Positions 39,001 to 51,415 of a stretch of DNA of 64,000 bases are shown here, piece by piece. The position numbers and the translations under genes are program-made. The DNA is taken from contig NC_135561.1 in NCBI RefSeq assembly GCF_964340395.1, forward strand, positions 21,149,740 through 21,213,739. Direction: 5' to 3'. Under the pieces are notes generated by a model. The model saw nothing but the letters and a program-made list of their open reading frames with translations. It ran no database searches and was not told the DNA's origin. The stretch's first letter is position 1. The number at the start of each line of letters is the position of its first letter. The stretch is from Glandiceps talaboti. Lineage: Eukaryota > Hemichordata > Enteropneusta > Spengelidae.

Positions 39001-42000
39001 TACGTATACAGATAGAAAGACAGAGAGATATGTACATACGTATACAGATAGAAAGACAGAGAGATATATGTACATACGTATACAGATAGAAAGACAGAGA
39101 GATATATGTACATACGTATACAGATAGAAAGACAGAGAGATATGTACATACGTATACAGATAGAAAGACAGAGAGATATATGTACATACGTATACAGATA
39201 GAAAGACAGAGAGATATGTACATACGTATACAGATAGATAGAAAGACAGAGAGATATGTACATACGTATACAGATAGAAAGACAGAGAGATATATGTACA
39301 TACGTATACAGATAGAAAGACAGAGAGATATATGTACATACGTATACAGATAGAAAGACAGAGAGATATGTACATACGTATACAGATAGATAGAAAGACA
39401 GAGAGATATGTACATACGTATACAGATAGAAAGACAGAGAGATATATGTACATACGTATACAGATAGAAAGACAGAGAGATATATGTACATACGTATACA
39501 GATAGAAAGACAGAGATATATATGTACATACGTATACAGATAGAAAGACAGATATATATGTACATACGTATACAGATAGAAAGACAGAGAGATATATGTA
39601 CATACGTATACAGATAGAAAGACAGAGATATATATGTACATACGTATACAGATAGAAAGACAGAGATATATATGTACATACGTATACAGATAGAAAGACA
39701 GAGAGATATATGTACATACGTATACAGATAGAAAGACAGAGAGATATATGTACATACGATTATGTATACAGATAGAAAGACAGAGAGATATATGTACATA
39801 CGTATACAGATAGAAAGACAGAGAGATATATGTACCATACGTATACAGATAGAAAGACAGAGAGATATATGTACCATACGTATACAGATAGAAAGACAGA
39901 GAGATATATGTACATACGTATACACTATACAGATAGAAAGACAGATATATATGTACATACGTATACAGATAGAAAGACAGAGAGATATATGTACATACGT
40001 ATACAGATAGAAAGACAGAGAGATATATGTACATACGTACACAGATAGAAAGACAGACAGATATATGTACATACGTATACAGATAGAAAGATAGAGATAT
40101 ATATGTACATACGTATACAGATAGAAAGACAGAGAGATATATGTACATACGTACACAGATAGAAAGACAGACAGATATATGTACATACGTATACAGATAG
40201 AAAGACAGAGAGATATATGTACATACGTACACAGATAGAAAGACAGACAGATATATGTACATACGTATACAGATAGAAAGACAGAGAGATATATGTACAT
40301 ACGTATACAGATAGAAAGACAGAGATATATGTACAGAGATATATGTACATACGTATACAGATAGAAAGACAGACAGATATATGTACATACGTATACAGAT
40401 AGAAAGACAGAGATATATGTACATACGTATACAGATAGAAAGACAGTGATATATGTACATACGTATACAGATAGATAGAAAGACAGAGAGATATATGTAC
40501 ATACGTATACAGATAGAAAGACAGAGAGATATATGTACATACGTATACAGATAGAAAGACAGAGATATATGTACATACGTATACAGATAGAAAGACAGAG
40601 AGATATATGTACATACGTATACAGATAGAAAGACAGAGATATATGTACATATGTATACAGATAGAAAGACAGTGATATATGTACATACGTATACAGATAG
40701 ATAGAAAGACAGAGAGATATATGTACATACGTATACAGATAGAAAGACAGAGATATATGTACATACGTATACAGATAGAAAGACAGAGAGATATATGTAC
40801 ATACGTATACAGATAGATAGAAAGACAGAGATATATGTACATACGTATACAGATAGAAAGACAGAGAGATATATGTACATACGTATACAGATAGAAAGAC
40901 AGAGAGATATATGTACATACGTATACAGATAGAAAGACAGAGAGATATATGTACATACGTATACAGATAGAAAGACAGAGAGATATATGTACATACGTAT
41001 ACAGATAGAAAGACAGAGAGATATATGTATATACGTATACAGATAGATAGAAAGACAGATATATATATGTACATACGTATACAGATAGAAAGACAGATAT
41101 ATATGTACATATATATACAGATTGAAAGAGAGAGAGATATATGACTGTACATACGTATACAGATAGATAGAAAGACAGATATATGTACATACGTATACAG
41201 ATAGAAAGATATATGTACATACGTATACATATAGAAAGACAGACAGATATATGTACATACGTATACAGATAGATAGAAAGACAGAGATATATGTACATAC
41301 GTATACAGATAGAAAGACAGATATGTGTACATATGTATACAGATAGAAAGACAGACAGATATATGTACATACGATTATGTATACAGATAGAAAGACAGAG
41401 ATATATGTACATATGTATACATATAGAAAGACAGAGATATATGTACATATGTATACATATAGAAAGACAGATATATGTACATACGTATACAGATAGAAAA
41501 AATGAGAGAGAAAGAACGAGGTAAATGTCAAAGCCCTTGTTACGTGGTCTAAGATTTAATAAAAGGTAAGGGGGAACCATTTGATCTCTGGTGGGGGGGG
41601 GGGCGGGCAGGAGGATTTTGGGGGAAAAAATTGTCAGCAGGTGAAGGAGAAAAAAAATTGATTCCGTAATGGCTTGAGATAAAACAATTGTTCCAACAGA
41701 CAGATGTAAAAAAAAAAAATTGTTGCAATGTGCTGAAATCAGCAACATTTGGGAATCTGATTCTCTCATTTTGTAAACGTGCAGTTCATAACTATACCTA
41801 CATGTCACTGGTTCACAACTAACTTGTTCTGTGTAAGAAGCAATAAGTAGCAGTTTACAATCCATGCTTCTGCTATTTAAATTGTATGTACATACTTTGG
41901 CGTTTTTGTTGTTGTTATTGTTGAAAAAGGCTGACCAACTATTAAAGGAGTACCCCCCCCCCTCCCCCATGACCCACATTATTTTTTTTTCAAATACTCA

Positions 42001-43494
42001 ATCCCCCCAACTTGAACGCTATGCATATTTTTTCGAGGACCACCTCAAATCTCCAGACCCCCCCCCCCCAACAAGTTTTATTGTGAAAGCAGCCTTATAT
42101 CATAAATCCCTGGGGGAAAAAAACATAGGACTTGCTCACAAATATTGAAAATATGAGCATCGCCTTAGAGTTAGCCTCCAATTGGTAACCAAGAAAAAAA
42201 ATTGCATTGCTTCTGCATATGGAGAAAACAATTTGATGCAAGACTGACAAATAGAATAAAAAAAATTGCTGTCAGTGATGGAAAAAATGTGGTGTCATGC
42301 CCACTTCCGCCTCTCCCCCCCCCCCCCGAAATCAAATGGTTCTCCCCTAATGTTGTAAACCACTGGCTTCCTTAGCTTTACGGTAATGTTTGATTTTCAC
42401 TTTCTTTGAAGAGGCTGTGATTTTGCAGAGTAAAAATAACTTCACGCATACGAGAGTGATTGAGACGTTAGGAACTTGTTTAACTTATGCTTCGTGATAT
42501 CGCATTGAAAATTCTTCCCCCAAGACATCAACAATTATACAGTGTATCGCTCTGGATGGTACATGAGGGTATGCGTTGCGGATACGAATCGTCTTCGTTC
42601 ACCTCTGAAGACGTGTCGAAGTACACGGAGTGCATATTTCCTGAGCTAACATGTTATTGTTACCAGGATGCTCTATAAATAAGTGATATGTTGTGGTTCT
42701 TTGAATAAAAATGTATTGAGGCCATCCTGTATTACATATTAGTTTACTTCCGGATTCGTCCACTCAATAAACGTAAACACGGGTGAAAGTTACGTCATGG
42801 ACATTTATATGGGTTTCGATCATGGATATATTTAGCCATTCACTTTCATTATTATGCGCGTCCAGATAAATAAGTACCCAAAATAATCATGATAACTGGT
42901 ATGACAAGGAAAGCCACACAACCAAAGCTTATAATAATCAATAACACTCGCATTATTGTTTCGCATTATTGTGTGTTACAATAATAATGACCCCATGGGA
43001 ATGTTTATGCATACATGACAATGTCAAGTAAAACCATAGACAGTGGAGGGGAGATGGTAAAACACACTCGTATTTTATATGCCAACAGCAATGTCTACTA
43101 TTTTATAGCTTCGTGAACTCCAGCGAAAGGGGACGAACGCTAAGTTACAGCACAGACGTGTCAGTGTTCTCGTAATAATACAGGGTCATGTCATATACTC
43201 ATAGTAATTTGGATCTGCGTCCTACAGCCAAACTAGTTATGTTGCTTATTGTTTCGTCAGATGGCCTAAAAGGCCCAAGATAGTAAGATTTGGTGTGACG
43301 AAGCACTAAGCACTTGTACATGTGACGTGGTAGCAGTACAGTACGACGCAGATCCACTATAGTCTAGTCACAAAAGCATAGTTCGAAACTCAGTGTGACT
43401 GAGGAGAACGTTAAACTCGCGGATTACGAACGATCTTACCTTCACTTTGATGAAACCATAACACAGACAAAATGAAGACAGTCTTGAAGTTCAT
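27908..43494 (-). CDS. Basigin/neuroplastin-like three-Ig membrane glycoprotein (gene B)
   Basis: Five coding exons on the minus strand: 43494-43440, 36306-36034, 35262-34981, 33460-33161 and 28014-27908. They join in frame (1017 nt, 338 aa), all introns phase 1. Residues 1-18 form the signal peptide. Ig domains have cysteine pairs 39/94, 134/180 and 226/285. The membrane exon reads ALYIFFGTMAEVIVL and onward, with membrane Glu318, then VVEKC and an eight-residue tail. AEVIVL...EK is very close to the basigin/neuroplastin membrane segment (known to hold transporter-binding Glu). Order, exon lengths and phases mirror gene A, so this is a tandem duplicate. Ig3 and Ig2 are most alike; Ig1 has diverged and has fewer sequons. 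Introns 1 and 4 are filled with satellites. Probable role: cell-surface adhesion or transporter chaperone (inference). Confidence 0.9.
28521..32880 (+). repeat. 31-bp satellite array, about 140 copies, in gene B intron 4
   Basis: The unit reads CTTCATATGATGTCATACCC followed by CTTAGCAAAGA. Variant positions are ATATC/ATGTC, ATACC/ATGCC, CATATG/CACATG and GATGTC/CATGTC. Decayed units continue to about 33150. There are no unique spacers, so it is a satellite. Variants are arranged in higher-order blocks (see findings). Confidence 0.97.
33161..33460 (-). CDS. Gene B exon 4: Ig domain 3
   Basis: Acceptor ACCAATAG before 33460, donor GTAAGTG after 33161, phase 1-1. It encodes REEGESVFIECNATSYP, WFKG and DKGTYLCNASN. 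It shares REEGE, C-ATSYP and TYxCNA with gene A Ig3. Confidence 0.93.
33675..34000 (+). repeat. ~115-bp tandem repeat, second locus (gene B intron 3)
   Basis: Three units related to 23500-23970. The open plus-strand frames here are just the repeat translated in register and have an internally repetitive hydrophobic sequence. Confidence 0.75.
34981..35262 (-). CDS. Gene B exon 3: Ig domain 2
   Basis: Acceptor TTTCACAG before 35262, donor GTACGTAC after 34981. It is 282 nt, as in gene A. It encodes GNNITLTCNTNY, WSKNGED and DAGIYRCIVNIT. Confidence 0.92.
35395..35735 (+). repeat. 36-bp tandem repeat, about nine copies (gene B intron 2)
   Basis: The unit combines GGTAGGTAGGTAGATGTGTG with GGTGAGTAAGTAACTA. 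Copies are nearly identical after the first. The same intron continues with TGTC repeats at 35815-35925 and TATG/TG repeats at 35940-36007. Confidence 0.92.
36034..36306 (-). CDS. Gene B exon 2: Ig domain 1
   Basis: Acceptor TTATTACAG before 36306, donor GTACGTGT after 36034. It encodes GEEISITCTTDADPDDVRW and DEGLYICTTGGG. It is 33 nt shorter than the gene A counterpart. Confidence 0.9.
36483..41500 (-). repeat. 38-bp satellite array, about 130 copies, in gene B intron 1
   Basis: The plus-strand unit is GAAAGACAGAGAGATATATG followed by TACATACGTATACAGATA, with GATA and GA length variants. No minus-strand frame of the unit has a stop. Because 38 is not a multiple of 3, the frames rotate and give open frames of more than 1000 codons made only of Cys/Ile/Leu/Ser/Thr/Val/Tyr-type residues. 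It is not a gene. Confidence 0.97.
41580..42347. mobile_element. Harbinger-like non-autonomous element flanked by TAA
   Basis: The left end GGGGGAACCATTTGATCTC and right end AATCAAATGGTTCTCCCC are inverted repeats. TAA lies immediately outside both (41577-41579 and 42348-42350). A 3-bp TWA duplication with G-rich TIRs is the PIF/Harbinger pattern. The 768-bp element has poly-G/poly-C tracts and no transposase. Confidence 0.7.
43440..43494 (-). CDS. Gene B exon 1: start codon and signal peptide
   Basis: ATG at 43494-43492 in context GACAACATGA. It encodes MNFKTVFILSVLWFHQSE, then donor GTAAGATC in phase 1. I see no convincing TATA; a TATTATATAC on the minus strand about 250 bp upstream (near 43750) is a weak candidate. 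Confidence 0.87.
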
Positions 43495-44929
43495 GTTGTC
43501 AGACTGATTATGTCTACTATGTTGTCTAAAGTTAGTTTGTCATCACTTCCGTTGACGCGAAAACTGACTTGCTTGTACGTATCGACTCAGTGCGGAAAAC
43601 AAATATGGTGGACTTGTCGAGGACAATATAGAACAGGGTCACAGTGGGGTCAGTTTCTCTTTTTTATGGGAGGTCGTTTACAGTGTTCGTACAATCATAG
43701 ACTGTCTATGGTACAATACAATACAATACCACGCACTGCACTGCTGTATATAATACACGCAGTGTATGGGCAGTGACCCTGTTCTTTATATTAATGAGTA
43801 ATTTTATCTCTCGAGTGCAAGCTTCAAATTCATTATAACTTGGTACATACATTTGCGATACCAAGCGCAACTGTCCTGAAAATATTACCGATTTAGCTAT
43901 TAGTTTTAATAATTTATTGACATACTTCGGTAATTAGACGTCGGTGGCCACACAAACAAAAGTTGTTGTTTCTGGTCAGGAAACGTTGCGACGACGTGAA
44001 TGTTTTCGTTAATTGTCAATGATTAGTTCTGCAGTTATGTTGTCTTCCCTGAAGTAGCAATTGATGTAGGGAGAGTTATTTTGTGTTTCCCTTAGATCTT
44101 CACTCTGCATTGGCTGTCACCAGAAAACAATTCTTTCTTTTTTTATTGGCCTTAAAATATGTTTACAATGGGCGCAAAGTGAAATATTTATCATCGTTTC
44201 AATTTCGTCAAATATGGACATATCATTTTCAAATTTCACACACGAATGCGCAGATGTATAAAGAGAAATCGTGTATTTTTAGACTTTCGATTAGAAGTTA
44301 GGAAGTATTATATTGACCTCGTACCGTCTCCTTTTTACCGTGTTCTTTTCTGATTTCTCCTGAACAACCACTGCACTGTTTATATCAAGGCTTGTACATA
44401 ATCATTTATCTAGCTCTGTATCTCAGGAAATAAATACACTCACATATTTATCAAGTGTAATAATCTATAAATTATACCGAAATGTATGTGGTCAAAATAT
44501 GGAAAATAGACCAAGCGTAGCCTACAAAAGAAAATTTCGCGACAATATCAATAATGGTCACCTATACATTAACCTACAAGTAGTGTACAGTGAGGGCGCG
44601 CCACTCAACAAAATCTTGACAATTTCCCCGTAGTTAAAGGAATGTGAAATAGTCTACATGCAATGAGTAGACAAACCGACTTGTAAACTTGTGGTGGGAC
44701 AGAAGGAAGTTCAACACGCACATGCCCATGGTTGTGTTAGTGCAGCAGAAACTTATAGGATTTGGAGCAGATGTCTGTCGGTCGAAATAGGAATGTATAT
44801 ATATACTTTACCCAGTGATGAAGTAGGGCAATATAATACTTTATCTCTTCACTGTATTAAAGTTGTTAAACTGTTACGATGCTTACCATGAAGTATGTAA
44901 ACTTTCTGATGCGTAATTATAGCAATGTG

Positions 44930-45198
44930 AGCGAGCTGTCATTATTTACGACCGGGGGGGGGGGGGTCGGAGGAATTTAGGAGGGTCACTCAAAAACTGG
45001 GGAGTGAAGGGGGGGGGGTACCATTAACAGTTAATGAGTTATGATGATGGTAAAATGGTGAGGGGGGGGGGTGTTATGAAAAAATGTTGTGTCAAGGAGG
45101 GGGTTACGAAAAAATGTCAAGCCAGGTAGGGGGGTCACTCACATTTTGTAGTTTTTCGAAGCAATTCCTCGACCCCCCCCCCCAATGACGGCTCCCCT
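44930..45198. mobile_element. Short poly-G inverted-repeat element
   Basis: GAGCTGTCATT...GGGGTCGGAGG at the left is mirrored by CCTCGACCCC...AATGACGGCTCCCC at the right. The interior has three more poly-G tracts. The target duplication is unclear. Confidence 0.5.
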
Positions 45199-45450
45199 AT
45201 GTGGGTTTGAATTTCGTTTACTATTTGCCATGGAAACGGGTGTGCATATCCCGAGTATGTAGGGGATCACGAAAGCCGAGTGAAGTCGATGATGGCAAGT
45301 TTTCGTGTGCTAAGTTTAGGAGGCGAGCACTTGAACAACATTTTTGACAACTAATTTTCATTGGGACTTGAAAAATCACAGATATAGAGCTAAATTTCTT
45401 GCATAAATCATCATGATTGCAAGACTATACCCTTACGGAAGGCATTCGGT

Positions 45451-45790
45451 TTAAATCTGGTTAAGATTGTTTCTTTTTGTGATACAGTAAAAAGGTAGTA
45501 GAAATAGTAAAATTACAATTCTGGTCCAATATGATTCCGAAGTTTCAGATTTGTGTGCCTTACTTGAAAATAATAAGTGAAATTCATCATCTATTTCATT
45601 ATTATTGCATCTGTGACAAATTCTTTCATTCAAAGGCGATCAGGTTTATCTTTTCTTCTATTTCTATACCCACTTAATCTACTAAATTTGGACAAATTTC
45701 TACGCAGTGTAAAATCTAGTACATTACTTAAGTAGTCTTCAAACTTAAAATTTATTCTTGAAAATTCGATAAGTACGCACTTTGTAGATG
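45451..45790 (-). pseudogene. Decayed 3' end of a non-LTR retrotransposon ORF
   Basis: On the minus strand, FEDYLSNVLDF and LRRNLSKF run to a TGA, then in another frame NERICHRCNNNEIDDEFHLL. The pattern RxCxxCN...xxDExH is the zinc-knuckle tail commonly seen after reverse transcriptase in LINE-type elements. It is broken by at least one frameshift or stop, with no reverse transcriptase domain upstream, so it is a dead fragment. The family is not assigned. Confidence 0.55.
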
Positions 45791-46555
45791 GGACTCCTTT
45801 TCAGTCGATGTTATGCTATGTTTCCGTTGCGACAAATTTTCCAACCTCTGCGTTAATGTGCTGTCGACGACGTGGTGTACGTCAGTGTTCAATGTTCTCT
45901 CAGGTTATAGGAATCATATAACGGTCGGTACAAAATGGCAGGTACAGACCAGGTATCGACTGAATATTTTTATAGGTTCACATTCAGATCCAAAGATGTG
46001 AATCCGTTATTATATTTGTTGCAGATTTTCGATTAGTTGTCGTCAGGTTATTTTTTGTTTTTTCTCTGCATTCGCCATCAGTTATCTTCCTTTTCGAAAT
46101 CGACACACAATTAGTGCATTCTGTTTAGGAATATCATTTTCCCATCGATTTCATATTCTTTCTTGTACCTATACTACCGATTGCGTTCAAGAGCAAAAAA
46201 CAGGACAATTACAAGCACTTTAAAAATATTGCACGTGAAAAAAATGATGACAGACAATCATATGGGAAAATAGTAAAATTTTGTGCAGTTTCAGTATTTA
46301 TTGCTAATACTGAAGGATTTGCACAACTAAAATATACCATTGCAATACGTTTAGGACAAGAATGTACAAAAAAGGCTTGAATTGGTTAAATGAAGTGACA
46401 ATTGCTCGTTCAAGAATAAAACGTCTTGGGATATTAAACCAAGCTATCTGTTGAACGTAGCCCTATTCTCTTGGTGAACTTTGTTTCGAGCAGACTTATT
46501 TTCATGTTCACATTCAAGCTCTCCAGTCAATGACTAATGATGACTGACTGAGTAC

Positions 46556-46586
<31 letters not shown>

Positions 46587-47397
46587 GTGATGATTGTAGT
46601 GAAAACTGCTGAACATGATGAATGTTTTGACACATACTATTAAATAGCTATTCACTGACTAGCTTTTCTCAATTTCCAGTGCTTATTCTCCGATTTGATA
46701 CTGTTGTTATAATCGTATGTCTACATTCCTCTGACTTCTGTTTGTTGTTGTTGATGTGTGCTTTTGATGTGCAATGAATATTAATTTCAACATGATCCTC
46801 GAGCCAACTTCACGTACATGATTGCATCTGGATGTATCAAAAACGATCAGGGGGGGACGATGCCAGTCACGTGATACGCTATCGCGTCAGCGCAATGAAG
46901 CTCATTCAGTATTGATACACTGTCGAGTGCACTTCCTGCCTACCCCTAGCACTGTGTACTGCTGGATACAAATTCGCTGTTGACAACAGATTGACAAGGT
47001 ACGTACATTGTCACGTTTCATACGTTTTTTATTTTTGCCATCGTAATTTATTATGTGTACTGGTACCAAATCAGATCGAAAAGTATTCAGCGACGTGACC
47101 GTGTATACCGTACCGTACGTGTACATGTCGGCCTGCAGTTCATTGTATTTGTAGTTCGGTACGGTAGGTCGCGGTCGCGTTTTTACCAAAATGAAAAAAG
47201 CACATGGATATTCCATTTTCTAGAATCAACTTCAAGGCAGCATTTGTTGGATACCTACATGTCCATTGATAATTAATGACTGTGATAGTTGTGACATTCA
47301 ACGTCCAGCAATCGATGTCTACGTCTAGTACGCTAGTTGCCGGTGATCAGTGCACTACGCCTGGCATAACGTACCGCACCCGGTCTAACGCCCATAA

Positions 47398-48224
47398 CAG
47401 GGGTAGGTAACAAATATTAGTCTAGAGCACGATCGATATAGTGACAAGTACAAATATAAAAGTTGTGGGAAAATTCTACATAGTACCTGGTACAAGTCGT
47501 TTAGTTACAAGTAAAGTCTATATTGCGACGAGCACAAAGTCCTGATTTTCCCACCGTCCATTGCGTATTCAACATGGCGGCAAGTAACATCGACAATCCT
47601 GATGGTAAGCATCAGTCGATTTCTACTACTAAAAATCGAAAATACGTATTCCTATAGCGTGCGTTCTGGGAAGAATTGGTTGGAGGAACAACAGGGAAAA
47701 TTTCATTGATCGATTCCACCGTTTGTGGGAGGAGTTAGCGAAAAACTTTTTCTACCGACGGATCGTCCCTATACGAATGCATGTACATACGTATATTGAA
47801 CCACTGATCTTCTATCAGCGTACTGTGGGGTTTGTTAGCTGGCTGGCTGTAAATATTGTATGCTTTACTTTGTACATAGCATTTGCAGGCAACATATGGG
47901 TTTGTTATTCTGTCTACACAAAATATAGTACTACTGTCAATATTGTACATGCATTCGTGTGTTTAGAATAGGACATCCGTCGGTAGAAAAAGTTGTTCGC
48001 TAACTCCTCCCACAAACCATCAGGATTGTCGATGTTACTTGCCGCCATGTTGAATACGCAATGGACGGTGGGAAAATCAGGACTTTGTGCTCGTCGCAAT
48101 ATAGACTTTACTTGTAACTAAACGACTTGTACCAGGTACTATGTAGAATTTTCCCGCAACTTTTATATTTGTACTTGTCACTATATCGATCGTGCTCTAG
48201 ACTAATATTTGTTACCTACCCCTG
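47398..48224. mobile_element. Foldback element with 250-bp arms and CATAA target duplication
   Basis: The left arm 47398-47763 and right arm 47975-48224 are inverted copies starting CAGGGGTAGGTAACAAATAT. CATAA sits directly outside both ends (47393-47397 and 48225-48229). The left arm holds an extra 116 bp (47605-47720); without it both arms are 250 bp. Each arm contains ATGGCGGCAAGTAACATCG and a short frame (MAASNIDNPDG, LWEELANNFFYRR), possibly a captured gene fragment. I do not recognise the protein. Confidence 0.75.
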
Positions 48225-48622
48225 CATAAGTTTACGTTCTTTCTGCGTTCTCTGTCTTGCCGTATTTACTGAAAAATGAAGTTTCACTCGTGTCGACAAG
48301 TAAACTATGTAGTTGTTTAACATTTTTACATGTGTATTGTTTCAGATACGTGCTGTTCCCAGTGAAATGAAACTGGTTGTGCCTTCGACGCATTTCTTGC
48401 AGAGAGTGTGAGGAGTACTCCCGTAAGAAATTTTATATGTGATCGCTGCATAATGTATCCAGGGTGGCCCTAGTTATACGACAATGACACGAAAAAATGA
48501 ATTATATAAAATAAAATAAAAATGTGAGATTTACGGTGTTTTTTTTGTATTTATAACAGCATTTCTGGCAAAGTGGTTTGTTCGAAAGTGTATGGTACTA
48601 TTACTAGTACAACGTTACATTA

Positions 48623-49824
48623 GGGGTAGACCATTCGATATCCTGGGGGGGCTTGGAAGATTGGTGGAGAGTCATTATTTTTTTTCCCCACCTGCTTGCC
48701 TGAGAATTTTTTTTTTCTCCTTCGCCTATGCAGGCAACTTTTTTTTTCTTTGCTTCTTTGAGATATCCGGATTTTTTTTACGTCAACGTTGAACACCTAC
48801 ATTTGTTGCCACAATTTTCTGTTTGGTTTTCACACAGGGTAATACGGAGAGTAAAAAGATGCTGTTCTATCACACACATATTTTATTTAGAAAACTACAT
48901 ATTTCATACATATTTGATTTTCAATTAAATAAACATCATTGACAGTTTTTATGCCATGGTATGATGACACACTGAAAATACAAATCGGAAACTTGATTGG
49001 TGAGCTCAGACATTTAGATAGACCGGTCAGTTTCTCCAGCTTGGGGGGATGGGGGGTGTCAGTGTTATTTTCCATTGGGCCAACAAAAAGTCACTGACCC
49101 CATGAATAAAGTTTCATAGCATCTGACAGTAAGCTGTAGAGGAAGAGCTTTGAGACTGGAATATGTGTACCTCTTGTGTGTGTGTGTGTGTGTGTGAATG
49201 GGGGGGGGGGGGGGTTCTAGGGCCCTGGAGGATTTTTACTTCTAAAGGCAATGTTTAGGCCATTCACAGACACTTTCAGACAATAATTAAGTTCTTTTAT
49301 AAACTATCCAATAGTGATAGTAATAGTATGAAGATTACTGTTACAAAACAGTCAAGTTCACTTTTGCCCCAAAGTGCAAGATAAGTGAAGCACTGATTGT
49401 GAAACAGCCAAAAAATTACATATAACTAGTGTGGTAGCTAGGTAATACATGTATTATATGTATAATTGTATGTATAGTTATGTTTGAACCCTTACATGAA
49501 GTAATATTTAAACCATTCATGAAAGAAACAGAGACAAGAACAAATATATATATATACCACAGGCTAACGAAACTGACTGGTCCCTGACGTGTTTGAAACT
49601 GTTTGTCATGATTTGACAAGTGTCCTGGTTGGAGAGGTACGAGCAGGTTGAACAGTATACTCAAACCTGTGCATCATTTCCCTATCAAGATATTTTTTTT
49701 TCTAGAAGCAGTGGTCCATCTTTTTTTTCCATCACCCACTCATATCCGGATTTTTTTCCACTTGGCATCTTTTTTTCCCCCGAAATCTTCCAAGCCCCCC
49801 CCAGGATATCAAATGGTCCACCCC
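48623..49824. mobile_element. Harbinger-like element flanked by TTA, interrupted by a nested element
   Basis: Left GGGGTAGACCATTCGATATC and right GATATCAAATGGTCCACCCC are inverted ends, with TTA directly outside both. The arms extend about 150 bp with poly-T/poly-A tracts and a shared ATATCCGGATTTTTTT. A GGGACC-type element sits inside. Confidence 0.7.
49021..49585 (+). mobile_element. GGGACC-ended element nested in a Harbinger-like element
   Basis: Ends GACCGGTCAGTTTCTCCAGC and GAAACTGACTGGTCCCTG form an inverted repeat. The interior shares the TTTTCCATTGGGCCAAC...AAAGTCACTGA block with the copy at 11660 and a poly-G tract. It is shorter (0.57 kb) than that copy. Confidence 0.6.
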
Positions 49825-50579
49825 TTATAGGAATATGACGAGGCGTGCGTCGCCATCTTGAAATTAAGACAGTTTCGACTAGTCTTTGACGCTGCCGTAT
49901 AGTCATTATTCGTGGAGCATTTAGTGGTGGCAAGATATAACGTAAATATCATGAATCAAAATGTATAAATGTTGATTTTTTTCATTGAATACATGGTGTT
50001 CTGTGAAAAAACCATCGGAAAATAGCGTTCGTCGAAAGCTCTGACTAAGTAGTTTGACCTGTCTCCTGCATTCAAACATAAATAATTTCACAACTGGACG
50101 TTTTTGATATTATTTAAGCAGTTTGGGATGATGCTTTATAGCTTTACAACAAATGTGGAATTTATCTTGAGAAATTATTTACATATACACTCAAAATTCA
50201 TTGAAAAACGGGAAATACTCGCTTGTACTAAGTTGTAGTGCAGCGGGGTCACACTCTATTGTTCTAGGGGTCAAACCATATCACGTGGTAGGTATCGTGC
50301 CCCCCCCCCCCCCTGTAATTGATAGTCTAATTATAAGCTTAGGGAGCCTGCAGTAATTACATGGAGGAGAAGCCGGGGGAAATCAGGTCCGGGCTGTTGC
50401 GTAAAATGCTCATGATTTTGTGCCAAATTTACCGCAGGAGATGTCGTTTTAATACCGAGTAAATTAAAAATTGTCGTGCCTTCGCCGCAATACCTTCTAA
50501 AACCTATGGTCAGTGATGAGTTGGGGGACAGCCATGCATGCGAATGTATTTGTGTATGCCTTCCTCTGTCTGTATCTCT

Positions 50580-50840
<261 letters not shown>

Positions 50841-51329
50841 CATGAGGCTGTAAATAAATAAGCACACAAGCTCAATAAGCGAACTTAGTTCGTGGGGGGG
50901 GGGGGTTCTGGCGTCAGTGTGATTGCCGAACTTCATTTTTACACTTCTAACCAAATTTTGACGGAAAACTTTCACTCCTTCAATGACAACAGCGTTGTAT
51001 TTACTACTGAGATGTTAATAAGTTGATAAAATTTACTTATTATAATATAAGATGTGGTGCTAGACTTCTGGTAGTATCTTATGCGTTTACAATCATGTTT
51101 TTTTTTACATTACATCGATCATAGTGGTGTGGACTGTTACAGTTGTCATCAAAGTTTACATCATTTTTAAACGTTTGATGCGCACTTGTTCATTGGAGGG
51201 GGGGGGGGGGGTTGACCTAAACGAACAATGTTCGTTTTTTGAGCTTGTGCGACTTGTGCATGCGTGATCGTCCCTATGAATTGTCCTGAATGTCGGTCTG
51301 TCATGACCTTGTCAATGTCCAGACGCTAC

Positions 51330-51342
51330 TTGACCGATCGCC
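51330..51342 (+). repeat. Left terminal inverted repeat
   Basis: TTGACCGATCGCC, matched exactly in inverse orientation at 59461-59473. Confidence 0.7.
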
Positions 51343-51415
51343 GAGATTGATTGACAGATTCCATTGACCAATCAAAGAGCGTACTTTTGCCATGCGCACT
51401 GACACGTGTCACAGC

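Noticed and set aside
36417-41979. Open frames of 684 to 1704 codons on the minus strand
   Set aside because: They are the 38-bp satellite read through in rotating frames, with the same few residues repeated. Nothing suggests coding selection, and they lie in gene B intron 1.
43510-43776. 88-residue plus frame opposite the gene B promoter
   Set aside because: No domain, no conservation clue and no paralogue at the gene A promoter; likely chance.
47605-47720. The 116-bp extra segment of the foldback element as a spliced-out intron
   Set aside because: It begins GTAAGC but ends CCACC, without an AG acceptor, so an ordinary indel between arms is more likely.
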